Shown: positions 1-4,784, numbered from the stretch's first letter. The stretch: 7,773 nt of DNA from Treponema sp. (GCA_016297415.1 JAEDGQ010000089.1:1-7773); one strand, 5' to 3'. Numbers and translations: made by a program. Notes: generated from the sequence alone by a model not told the origin.

Positions 1-87
1 TTCGCAAGCCGTTTCACTCCTTTGCGCCATTTTTCAATACAAAATCAGTTATAATACGTTTGCCCTGGGTTATAATGCGTTTGCCCT
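1..87 (+). mobile_element. Right end of dispersed inverted-repeat element, copy 1 (truncated by window edge)
   Basis: Bases 1-46 are identical to 4665-4710 of the complete copy in the middle of the window. The copy continues into the terminal motif TTATAATACGTTTGCCCT at 49-66, which is the reverse complement of the left-end motif except for one base. A second, perfect terminal motif TTATAATGCGTTTGCCCT follows at 70-87 after the spacer GGG, so this copy has a doubled right end. No coding capacity is seen. The rest of the element lies outside the window. Confidence 0.85.
49..87 (+). repeat. Tandem duplication of the element's terminal inverted repeat
   Basis: Two 18-bp motifs, 49-66 and 70-87, differ at one position (A versus G in the eighth base) and are separated by GGG, giving a 21-bp period. 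The second is the exact reverse complement of the left terminal motif at 4516-4533 and 7723-7740. The complete copy has only one motif at this end. Confidence 0.8.
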
Positions 88-127
88 GTACCAATGGCTT
101 ATTCTAATTTAAACAAAATAAGCTTTC

Positions 128-136
128 TGATAGAAT
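128..136 (+). promoter_or_regulatory. Probable extended -10 promoter of pflA-thyX
   Basis: TGATAGAAT at 128-136 fits an extended -10 element (TG, one base, TAGAAT). The hexamer 17 bp upstream, TTTAAA at 108-113, is only a weak -35, which is common when the -10 is extended. Start of transcription would be near 143, leaving a leader of about 26 nt that contains the ribosome binding site. The same TGATAGAATAA string precedes the DUF805-SHOCT gene on the other strand. This is inferred from motif and spacing only. Confidence 0.45.
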
Positions 137-168
137 AAGAATACGAAAAATTAACTTGAGGTGCATAA

Positions 169-918
169 ATGAAAGGATACATTCATCAACTTGAAAGTTT
201 TGGCTGTGCAGACGGACCAGGAAGCCGTTTTATTATTTTTACATCAGGCTGCCGTCTTCGCTGCAAATACTGCCACAACCCTGACACCTGGAACATGATT
301 AAAGACGGGAAAGAATGGGAAACTGATGATCTTTTAAAAGAAGCCCTCTCCTGCAAGTCATACTGGGGAACAAAAGGCGGAATTACGGTTTCCGGCGGTG
401 AACCTCTGCTTCAGATTGATTTTCTTATTGATCTTTTTACAAAAGCAAAAAATCTTGGAATAAATACCTGTATTGATACAGCAGGGGAACCATTCACAAA
501 AGAAGGGGAATGGTTTGAAAAATTCAAAAAGCTTATGGAAGTAACAGATATTCTTCTTATGGACATCAAGCATATTAACGAGGAAGAACACATCAAACTT
601 ACAGGCCGCACAGGAAAAAACATTCGTGAAATGTTTGCATACCTTGATGAAATTCAGAAACCAATCTGGATTCGTCATGTTCTTGTTCCCGGCATTACAG
701 ATAACGACCAGTACCTTACAGAAACAAGAGATTTCATCCGTACCTTAACAAATGTCTACAGAGTTGAAGTTCTTCCATACCACGGACTGGCAATTACAAA
801 ATACAAGGATCTTGGAATTGACTATGTACTTAAGGATCTGGAAAGTCCTACTGTTGAACGGGTCGAAAATGCCCGCAAAATCCTCGAATGCGATAAATAC
901 ACAAGGTGGAGAGACTAA
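169..918 (+). CDS. pflA: Pyruvate formate-lyase activating enzyme (radical SAM)
   Basis: This cytoplasmic radical SAM activase uses a [4Fe-4S] cluster and S-adenosylmethionine to install the glycyl radical on pyruvate formate-lyase, enabling anaerobic cleavage of pyruvate to formate and acetyl-CoA. The cluster motif is the PflA-type CRLRCKYCHNPDTW, with Cys at about residues 28, 32 and 35, followed by a GGEP motif near residue 77. The N-terminal GCADGPGSR is also typical. At 249 residues it is close to the family's usual length and looks complete. The start at 169 is supported by GAGGTG at 158-163. No pyruvate formate-lyase gene is in the window; it may lie upstream, or the activase may act in trans. 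The gene is followed directly by thyX, so both are probably co-transcribed. The family assignment is very secure. PFL rather than another glycyl radical enzyme as target is likely but inferred. Confidence 0.93.
   Translation: MKGYIHQLESFGCADGPGSRFIIFTSGCRLRCKYCHNPDTWNMIKDGKEWETDDLLKEALSCKSYWGTKGGITVSGGEPLLQIDFLIDLFTKAKNLGINTCIDTAGEPFTKEGEWFEKFKKLMEVTDILLMDIKHINEEEHIKLTGRTGKNIREMFAYLDEIQKPIWIRHVLVPGITDNDQYLTETRDFIRTLTNVYRVEVLPYHGLAITKYKDLGIDYVLKDLESPTVERVENARKILECDKYTRWRD
908..913 (+). promoter_or_regulatory. thyX ribosome binding site inside the pflA 3' end
   Basis: GGAGAG at 908-913 lies 7 nt before the ATG at 921 and within the last codons of pflA. It favours the ATG at 921 over the upstream in-frame GTG at 906, which would lack a spaced binding site and would overlap pflA. 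It also implies translational coupling. Confidence 0.7.
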
Positions 919-920
919 CA

Positions 921-1586
921 ATGATTACAGTTTTTGACAGTACAGATAAATATCCTTTGCAGAAAATCGGAAAAATGGCTGGAGTATGCTGGGGGTCACC
1001 AGTTGATGACACAGAAAAAAATATTAAGCGTGCAAAAGACTGTATTCTCTCAGGCCATGGTCGTGTTCTTGAATATGTAGACATTGAACTTTGTATTGAG
1101 AATTACTCAGCCCGTGCAATCCGGGAATACTATACCCATATAGGCGGAGGCCCTACTCGTCTTCAGGAATCAACACGCTATGTAAACTGCGAAAATTTTG
1201 CATTCTATCTGCCTCCAACTGCAAAAAAATCTTCTGAAGCAGAAAAAGCCTATATCGACTGTATGGAATACATCAGAAAAAGTTATGGAAAGCTGATGGA
1301 AGCAGGAGTTTCAAAGGAAGACGCAGCAAATATCCTTCCTCTGGGTATGATGACAAAAATCGTAGATAAAAGAAATCTGCGCAATATGATTAACCTTATG
1401 AACCAGCGTCTATGCACAAGAGCCTATGTAGAAATTCGTGGAATGGCAAACGAAATCCGCACCAAGCTTTCAGAATATTCTGATGAATGGAAATGGATCT
1501 GCGACAATCTGTTTGTTCCAAAATGCGATGTAACAGGCTGGTGTATTGAAGCTAAATGCTGCGGACGGAAGCCAAGAAAAGAATAA
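921..1586 (+). CDS. thyX: Flavin-dependent thymidylate synthase, divergent motif
   Basis: ThyX makes dTMP from dUMP with methylenetetrahydrofolate, FAD and NADPH, replacing ThyA. The 221-residue length fits the family. Recognisable parts are SGHGRVLEYVDIE (44-56), SARAIREYYTHIGGGPTRLQ (63-82) followed by ESTRYV (83-88), the helical core ILPLGMMTKI (138-147), and NLRNMINLMNQRLCTRAYVEIR-type residues at 152-173. The C-terminus is Cys-rich, with Cys at 202, 208, 213 and 214. The classical ThyX signature RHRxxSxNxxSxRY is only partly present: the S-x-RY half is kept as STRYV, but the RHR triplet is absent and replaced by the THIGGGPTRLQ stretch. I take this as a divergent ThyX subgroup rather than a dead gene, because the rest is intact. 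The gene starts 2 bp after the pflA stop and is probably co-expressed with it. No thyA is visible. Confidence 0.87.
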   Translation: MITVFDSTDKYPLQKIGKMAGVCWGSPVDDTEKNIKRAKDCILSGHGRVLEYVDIELCIENYSARAIREYYTHIGGGPTRLQESTRYVNCENFAFYLPPTAKKSSEAEKAYIDCMEYIRKSYGKLMEAGVSKEDAANILPLGMMTKIVDKRNLRNMINLMNQRLCTRAYVEIRGMANEIRTKLSEYSDEWKWICDNLFVPKCDVTGWCIEAKCCGRKPRKE

Positions 1587-1602
1587 CCATCTTATTCCGC
1601 CA

Positions 1603-2379
1603 CTAAAACAGTTTTGTAACATGAAAATCAGTCAGGTCTTTTATTACTTCACTGGCAATCATCAGACCTGCTGCACCTGGAACAAAAGCATTACTTCCAG
1701 GTGTCTGCTTCTTAACAGGGCCCTTTCCTCTTTCCAGAGGAGCGGCTTCATTTTTTTTACCCTCTTCCACAAAACCGGTTTCATCAAACGGCGGAATAAC
1801 AGGCTCGGTAGAGAAAACACACTTAAGCCCTTTAATTCCTCTCTTTTTAAGTTCATTACGCATTACACGGGCAAGAGGACACACGGTTGTTCTGGAAATA
1901 TCTGCAACCTGCAGAAGCCCCGGATTTACTTTATTTCCTGCTCCCATGCAGCTTATAACAGGTTTATTAAGGGATTTTGCTCTTTCAATAATATCAAGTT
2001 TTCCTTTTACAGTATCGATGCAATCAACAATATAATCGTACTTAGAAAAATCAAACTGCTCAGCAGTTTCAGGTAAATAAAAGATTTTGTGCTTTGTTAC
2101 GACACATTGAGGATTAATGTCTTTAATCCGTTCCTCAGCCACATCAACTTTATTTCTGCCAACTGTAGAATAAAGTGCATACAACTGTCTGTTTATATTA
2201 GAAACACAGATTTTATCATCATCAACAATATCAATGGCACCGATTCCAGACCGTACAAGAGCTTCTACAACATAACTTCCAACGCCACCAATTCCAAAAA
2301 CAATAACACGGGCTTTTGAAAGCTTTTCCATGTTTTCTGCACCAAATGTAAGCAGATTACGAGCAAACTGATATTCCAT
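1603..2379 (-). CDS. tcdA: tRNA threonylcarbamoyladenosine dehydratase (E1/ThiF-like)
   Basis: The product resembles TcdA/CsdL, an ATP-dependent enzyme that cyclises the t6A base at position 37 of ANN-decoding tRNAs to ct6A. Visible elements are the nucleotide-binding GIGGVGS (29-35), the DDDKICVSNINRQ segment (53-65) with the Arg-Gln typical of E1-like adenylation domains, NKVD (76-79), DCID (119-122), CMGAGNK (144-150), CPLARVMR (167-174), and a C-terminal glycine/alanine-rich helix PGAAGLMIAS (234-243). Length 258 is normal for TcdA, and there is no zinc-binding CxxC pair of the ThiF/MoeB type. A general ThiF-family adenylyltransferase is the alternative. The gene converges on thyX with a 16-bp gap. 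No Shine-Dalgarno sequence precedes the ATG; instead TATAAT lies 5 bp upstream, so the mRNA may be leaderless. Confidence 0.88.
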   Translation of the reverse strand: MEYQFARNLLTFGAENMEKLSKARVIVFGIGGVGSYVVEALVRSGIGAIDIVDDDKICVSNINRQLYALYSTVGRNKVDVAEERIKDINPQCVVTKHKIFYLPETAEQFDFSKYDYIVDCIDTVKGKLDIIERAKSLNKPVISCMGAGNKVNPGLLQVADISRTTVCPLARVMRNELKKRGIKGLKCVFSTEPVIPPFDETGFVEEGKKNEAAPLERGKGPVKKQTPGSNAFVPGAAGLMIASEVIKDLTDFHVTKLF

Positions 2380-2384
2380 ACTTT

Positions 2385-2390
2385 ATTATA
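2385..2390 (-). promoter_or_regulatory. Possible -10 element placing tcdA transcription start at its ATG
   Basis: On the minus strand a perfect TATAAT (2390 down to 2385) is followed after 5 bp by the tcdA ATG. No good -35 sits 16-18 bp upstream, and the region is very AT-rich, so this could be chance. It matches the promoter-to-ATG spacing of two better-supported cases in the window. Confidence 0.35.
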
Positions 2391-2431
2391 TAATTTTTTT
2401 TACAGGGATTACAGAACCATTTAAAATAAAT

Positions 2432-2456
2432 AAGCCTCCGTCATAAACGAAGGCTT
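2432..2456 (-). terminator. Rho-independent terminator of the lytic transglycosylase gene
   Basis: Arms AAGCCTCCGT (2432-2441) and ACGAAGGCTT (2447-2456) pair at 9 of 10 positions around a 5-nt loop. Read on the minus strand, the hairpin lies 18 bp past the stop at 2475 and is followed by a T-rich tract (TTATTTATTTT). It separates this unit from tcdA. Confidence 0.8.
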
Positions 2457-2474
2457 TTCTGCGCTGATGCAGCT

Positions 2475-3221
2475 TTATCTTCTTACAAGTCCGCTTGTTC
2501 TTGAAGGAACATTATAAAAAGCAACAATATCAGTATTAAACTTGCTTTCAAGTCTTGCTCTGTAAGAACTGATTTTTGCTACATAGTTAAGGGTATGCTG
2601 AGGTGTTTTATTAGCCCTAACTCTGGCAGTACCAGCATTGTACATAGCAAGTGCTGTTACCTCATTTCCTTTACCAGCCAGATCCATACACCATCTTAAG
2701 TGAATCATTCCGTATTTTGCACTTACATTAGGATCAAAAAAATCTGTTTCAGACAGTTTTGGAAATGAAGCACTATTCAACTGAAACAAGCCACGGTCAA
2801 TTGTAGCATTAGAATTTCTGTTTACAGCTGAAGGTTTGTAATGACTTTCAACATAAGCAAGGCTGAATGCCAGACTTAAAGGAATATTGTTTTTGTCTGC
2901 ATTTTCAAGAATTGCCAGAGCAACTTCTCTATTTCCAGTTACCTGAGTATAAAACCATTCAATTGACGGACGGGACTGTGGCTGTCTGTAAAGCTCAAGA
3001 CCACGGTCACTTTCATTCATAAAGTCTGAATAATCGGCTTTTAAGCCTGTTTCTCTGGCAACTTCTTCAGAATAATCAGATCCAAGTAAAGCAGTGTAAG
3101 ATTCAAAATCTGATAAAGTTTCTTCTGCAGGGAACAACAAGCAGACACCTGAACAAACAGCGAGAAATAAAACGCTGACAGCTATTGTTCCCCCTAACAT
3201 ATTTCTGCTATAAGAACTCAT
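2475..3221 (-). CDS. Membrane-anchored lytic transglycosylase (SLT domain)
   Basis: This is probably a peptidoglycan lytic transglycosylase that cleaves MurNAc-GlcNAc bonds to 1,6-anhydroMurNAc ends on the outer face of the membrane. From the ATG at 3221 the protein is 248 residues, with one hydrophobic segment at about 11-30 (signal anchor or uncleaved signal), a linker, and a C-terminal SLT-like lysozyme domain. Domain signatures are YVESHY with the presumed catalytic Glu (about 125), GLFQLN (about 144-149), AMYNAG (about 192-197) and LNYVAKI near 211-217. An in-frame ATG at 3314 would add 31 residues. I prefer 3221 because the extra codons are unlike the rest (TTG, CTA, ATA, GCG, GGG, CAA) and contain a promoter-like sequence. 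Neither start has a clear Shine-Dalgarno. The gene lies downstream of the 143-residue gene on the same strand and ends in its own terminator. The specific subfamily is not determined. Confidence 0.82.
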   Translation of the reverse strand: MSSYSRNMLGGTIAVSVLFLAVCSGVCLLFPAEETLSDFESYTALLGSDYSEEVARETGLKADYSDFMNESDRGLELYRQPQSRPSIEWFYTQVTGNREVALAILENADKNNIPLSLAFSLAYVESHYKPSAVNRNSNATIDRGLFQLNSASFPKLSETDFFDPNVSAKYGMIHLRWCMDLAGKGNEVTALAMYNAGTARVRANKTPQHTLNYVAKISSYRARLESKFNTDIVAFYNVPSRTSGLVRR

Positions 3222-3230
3222 AATGGAGTC

Positions 3231-3259
3231 ATTTTCGCACAATTCCCCTATAAATTCAA
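3231..3259 (-). promoter_or_regulatory. Possible promoter of the lytic transglycosylase gene
   Basis: On the minus strand TTGAAT (3259-3254) and GAAAAT (3236-3231) are separated by 17 bp, each matching consensus at 4 of 6 positions. Transcription would start about 2 nt before the ATG at 3221. Support is modest and rests mainly on the unusual codons of the overlapping N-terminal extension. Confidence 0.3.
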
Positions 3260-3333
3260 TTAGAGATTTTAGAAAAAGTTGTAATATCTTAGAGGATTTC
3301 GCAAACAATGACATTCTTCGCAGGCGATATCAA

Positions 3334-3765
3334 TTAATAGAGAATAATTGAATCTCCACAGTCTTTTTTAGCAAAATAAACATAATGAGGATGTTTTTCA
3401 GACAGTTTTTCAAGAAAATCAGCAGTAACATCAGAATCACCTGCTACCTGATCCGGCAAAGCAAATCCGATTACAGAAGCACAATCCTTAATCCGGCGGC
3501 TTGTATGCTTCATTGCGTTGTTAAACTGTCCCGGAAGTGCATCTTTATCATATACAGGTTCGATAAAAGCAAATTCACCCTTTTCTTCCAGTGCTTTTAA
3601 TTGGTCACGAAGCTTAGCCAGATAGTTTTCGTTGTATTCTTCTTCAGCACCTTCCACATCGCTCCATTTAACAGACCATGCTTTAACTGCCGAAACAGGA
3701 GTTTCAGTTCCATCAATCTTAAAAAGTTTGTGATTTTTAGATTCAAAAAATTTTTCAAATTTCAT
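3334..3765 (-). CDS. Unrecognised protein, 143 residues
   Basis: I do not recognise this family. The product is hydrophilic, with no signal peptide or membrane segment, so it is likely cytoplasmic. It has a lysine- and phenylalanine-rich N-terminus (MKFEKFFESKNHKLFKI), a helical stretch YLAKLRDQLKALEEKGEFAF (about 49-68) running into IEPVYDK (69-75), then HTSRRIKDCASVIGFALP (about 87-104), and a C-terminal YVYFAKKDCGDSIILY. The pattern of amphipathic helix, short strand, helix with paired Arg, and strand ending in GFALP suggests one or two beta/alpha units, as in part of a glycoside-hydrolase-like barrel; that is a guess. The start is well supported by GGGAG 7 nt upstream of the ATG. The gene is preceded by a structured repeat inside its leader and followed by the lytic transglycosylase gene on the same strand; the two may share transcripts. 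Confidence 0.75.
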   Translation of the reverse strand: MKFEKFFESKNHKLFKIDGTETPVSAVKAWSVKWSDVEGAEEEYNENYLAKLRDQLKALEEKGEFAFIEPVYDKDALPGQFNNAMKHTSRRIKDCASVIGFALPDQVAGDSDVTADFLEKLSEKHPHYVYFAKKDCGDSIILY

Positions 3766-3772
3766 AAATAAA

Positions 3773-3778
3773 TCTCCC
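3773..3778 (-). promoter_or_regulatory. Ribosome binding site of the 143-residue gene, abutting the GC-rich repeat
   Basis: On the minus strand CGGGAGAT precedes the ATG at 3765 with about 7 nt spacing (GGGAGA is the core). The upstream edge of this site merges with the GC-rich palindromic repeat at 3779-3869, so folding of the repeat in the mRNA could affect access to it. Confidence 0.55.
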
Positions 3779-3869
3779 GGGCGTTCCGGCTTTCGCCGTC
3801 AGGCTTTCCACCGTTCCGCTTACGCTCCATCCCTTACGGGACGCTCCGCGCGGTTACAATCCCTAACGC
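3779..3869. repeat. GC-rich palindromic intergenic repeat, ~91 bp
   Basis: The stretch begins GGGCGTTCCGG and ends CAATCCCTAACGC, so its ends are inverted (GCGTT/AACGC). Inside are small hairpins: CGGC-TTTC-GCCG near 3787-3798, and TCCC-TTAC-GGGA near 3830-3841, with longer-range pairing between ACCG and CGGT around it. It is far richer in G+C than its surroundings and has no open frame of its own. The edge sequences resemble a palindromic repeat that I recall as recurring between genes in several gut anaerobes, but I cannot verify this here. Only one copy is in the window. It lies between the PTS IIA terminator and the ribosome binding site of the 143-residue gene. Confidence 0.65.
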
Positions 3870-3892
3870 TTTTATATTTTCTAAAACAAAAA

Positions 3893-3922
3893 AAGCCTCC
3901 GACCATCCAGGCCAAGAGGCTT
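3893..3922 (-). terminator. Rho-independent terminator of the PTS IIA gene
   Basis: Arms AAGCCTC (3893-3899) and GAGGCTT (3916-3922) pair perfectly around a 16-nt loop. Read on the minus strand they are followed by a run of seven T and lie 25 bp past the IIA stop codon. Confidence 0.78.
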
Positions 3923-3947
3923 CTTTTATCAAACTGAATGGTTAAAA

Positions 3948-4394
3948 CTATTCAGTAAGGATTTTAATAACTTCAGCTTTGTCCTGTGTATTAAGGATCT
4001 GCTGGCGTTTTTCAGCACTCTTGAAAAGGAGGCTTACTTCAGCCAGGAACTGAAGGTGTGGTCCAGTCTTGTTAACTGGAGAAAGTGTCATAATAAAAAT
4101 GCGACATGGTTCCTGATCAAGTGAGTCGAAATCAACTGCATTGTCAGAAATACCAATACATGCTACCAGGTCTGATACTGTATCTGTTTTTCCGTGAGGA
4201 ATAGCAATTCCATGTTTCATACCAGTAGACATTTTGCGTTCACGATCGAGAACACATTCACGGGCAGAATCTTTATCTGTTACTTTTCCTGCCTTAATTA
4301 AAATTTCAAGCATCTCATCGATGATGTCTTCTTTTGTTTTACCCTGCAGATGAAGCTCTACAGTTTCTGGTGTTAATACTGTTCTTAAGTCCAT
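3948..4394 (-). CDS. PTS IIA protein, fructose/nitrogen (PtsN-like) family
   Basis: The product is a single-domain, soluble phosphotransferase IIA of the fructose/mannitol/PtsN family, 148 residues, the usual size for a free-standing IIA. The phosphorylated histidine is expected at about residue 67, in HGIAIPHGKTD (61-71). Other family features are the N-terminal amphipathic helix region KTKEDIIDEMLEILI (19-33) and PVNKTGPHLQFLAEVSLLF (about 106-124) followed by a final helix pair. No IIB or IIC partner is nearby, so it may be a regulatory phosphocarrier (PtsN-like) taking phosphate from HPr or its paralog, rather than part of a sugar permease. That is inference from context, and I therefore give no gene symbol. 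A promoter ends 6 bp before the ATG, suggesting a leaderless mRNA. A good terminator follows. Confidence 0.9.
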   Translation of the reverse strand: MDLRTVLTPETVELHLQGKTKEDIIDEMLEILIKAGKVTDKDSARECVLDRERKMSTGMKHGIAIPHGKTDTVSDLVACIGISDNAVDFDSLDQEPCRIFIMTLSPVNKTGPHLQFLAEVSLLFKSAEKRQQILNTQDKAEVIKILTE

Positions 4395-4400
4395 ATATTC

Positions 4401-4429
4401 AGTTTACCTTTCCTTATTTTCAAAGTCAA
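4401..4429 (-). promoter_or_regulatory. Promoter of the PTS IIA gene (leaderless configuration)
   Basis: On the minus strand TTGACT (4429-4424, 5 of 6 to consensus) and TAAACT (4406-4401, 4 of 6) are exactly 17 bp apart. The -10 lies 6 bp upstream of the ATG at 4394, so transcription should start at or next to the A of the start codon. An AAGGAAAGG string lies in the spacer but would be outside such an mRNA, and is 12 nt from the ATG. Confidence 0.6.
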
Positions 4430-4462
4430 GAAAAATAATATATTTTTAAGGTTTTTTATCCA

Positions 4463-4492
4463 TAATATAATTATCCAAAGATAATTATATTA
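4463..4492. repeat. Perfect 13-bp AT-rich inverted repeat with 4-nt loop
   Basis: TAATATAATTATC (4463-4475) and GATAATTATATTA (4480-4492) are exact reverse complements around CAAA. No T-run or coding stop is suitably placed for a terminator. It is centred about 83 bp upstream of the inferred IIA transcription start and could be an operator or a cruciform-prone site. Confidence 0.7.
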
Positions 4493-4505
4493 CTCATATA
4501 GTCTG

Positions 4506-4514
4506 CCACTTTTC
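4506..4514 (+). repeat. Left flanking direct repeat (candidate target-site duplication)
   Basis: CCACTTTTC at 4506-4514 is repeated exactly at 4733-4741, one base left and two bases right of the element's terminal motifs. This is what insertion with a 9-bp target duplication would leave, allowing a base or two of uncertainty in the element's ends. Confidence 0.6.
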
Positions 4515-4515
4515 C

Positions 4516-4730
4516 AGGGCAAACGCATTATAATATATTCCCTGCTAAAAATGGCTTCCAGTCGTGAAAACGTCTTGTGGAAACCGCATGCTGGCATGCT
4601 ACACGCGTTTTGTGCTTGTAACTATATACGTTTGCCGCTCTCGCGGCAGCACAAAACGAGTGTTTTCGCAAGCCGTTTCACTCCTTTGCGCCATTTTTCA
4701 ATACAAAATCGTTTATAATGCGGAAGCCCT
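4516..4730 (+). mobile_element. Complete MITE-like element with terminal inverted repeats, copy 2
   Basis: The element is about 215 bp. Its left end is AGGGCAAACGCATTATAA (4516-4533) and its right end TTATAATGCGGAAGCCCT (4713-4730); these pair at 15 of 18 positions, and the right end of copy 1 pairs perfectly. Internal inverted repeats include CGTTTTGTGCT (4606-4616) with AGCACAAAACG (4648-4658), and TGCCGC (4633-4638) with GCGGCA (4643-4648) around TCTC. There is also a doubled GCATGC (4586-4591 and 4594-4599). A 10-bp piece of the terminal motif, TACGTTTGCC, recurs inside near 4627-4636. No credible protein is encoded, so mobilisation would need a transposase in trans. Partial copies lie at both window ends in the same orientation. 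Confidence 0.8.
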
Positions 4731-4732
4731 GA

Positions 4733-4741
4733 CCACTTTTC
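4733..4741 (+). repeat. Right flanking direct repeat (candidate target-site duplication)
   Basis: This is the second copy of CCACTTTTC, matching 4506-4514 exactly and lying 2 bp beyond the right terminal motif of the complete element. Confidence 0.6.
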
Positions 4742-4749
4742 ACTGATAA

Positions 4750-4778
4750 TTGAAATACCTTCACCGTTTTTTTATAAT
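4750..4778 (+). promoter_or_regulatory. Strong sigma70-type promoter of the 135-residue gene (leaderless)
   Basis: TTGAAA (4750-4755, 5 of 6) and a perfect TATAAT (4773-4778) are separated by exactly 17 bp. The ATG at 4785 begins 6 bp after the -10, so the first transcribed base should be at or within about a base of the start codon. No Shine-Dalgarno sequence is present. The promoter lies just outside the element, past the right direct repeat. Confidence 0.7.
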
Positions 4779-4784
4779 GAAATT

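Larger units (their letters stand above)
4395..4784. other. 390-bp gene-free region between divergent genes
   Basis: This stretch separates the PTS IIA gene (minus) from the 135-residue gene (plus). It holds the IIA promoter (4401-4429), a perfect AT-rich dyad (4463-4492), the complete dispersed element (4516-4730) with its flanking 9-bp direct repeat, and a strong promoter for the downstream gene (4750-4778). A 60-codon open frame at 4564-4746 runs through the element and is judged spurious. Confidence 0.8.

Noticed and set aside
906..920. GTG start for thyX at 906
   Set aside because: It would overlap the pflA end and lie upstream of the GGAGAG that is correctly spaced for the ATG at 921.
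1546..2319. Plus-strand open frames opposite tcdA (1546-2076, 2089-2319)
   Set aside because: They are antisense shadows of a clear tcdA gene, with low-complexity products and no family features.
3222..3314. 31-residue N-terminal extension of the lytic transglycosylase starting at 3314
   Set aside because: Its codons are atypical for the gene, it would put 41 residues before the membrane anchor, and it has no good ribosome binding site. It remains possible, so the start is flagged as uncertain.
3330..3351. TCAATTA/TAATTGA inverted repeat at the 3' end of the 143-residue gene
   Set aside because: Short AT-only arms overlapping the stop codon, without a T-run; likely chance in AT-rich DNA.
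4516..4730. Integron attC site or CRISPR-like repeat as an explanation for the element
   Set aside because: No attC core sites, cassette layout or regularly spaced short repeats are seen. Terminal inverted repeats with a flanking direct repeat fit a transposon-like element better.
4564..4746. 60-codon open frame through the dispersed element
   Set aside because: It begins within the element's hairpin region, has no ribosome binding site, and gives a composition unlike a protein. It reflects repeat sequence rather than a gene.
4395..4784. Riboswitch or tRNA in the 390-bp gene-free region
   Set aside because: The inferred transcripts start at the start codons, leaving no leader for a riboswitch, and no cloverleaf or T-loop signature is visible.
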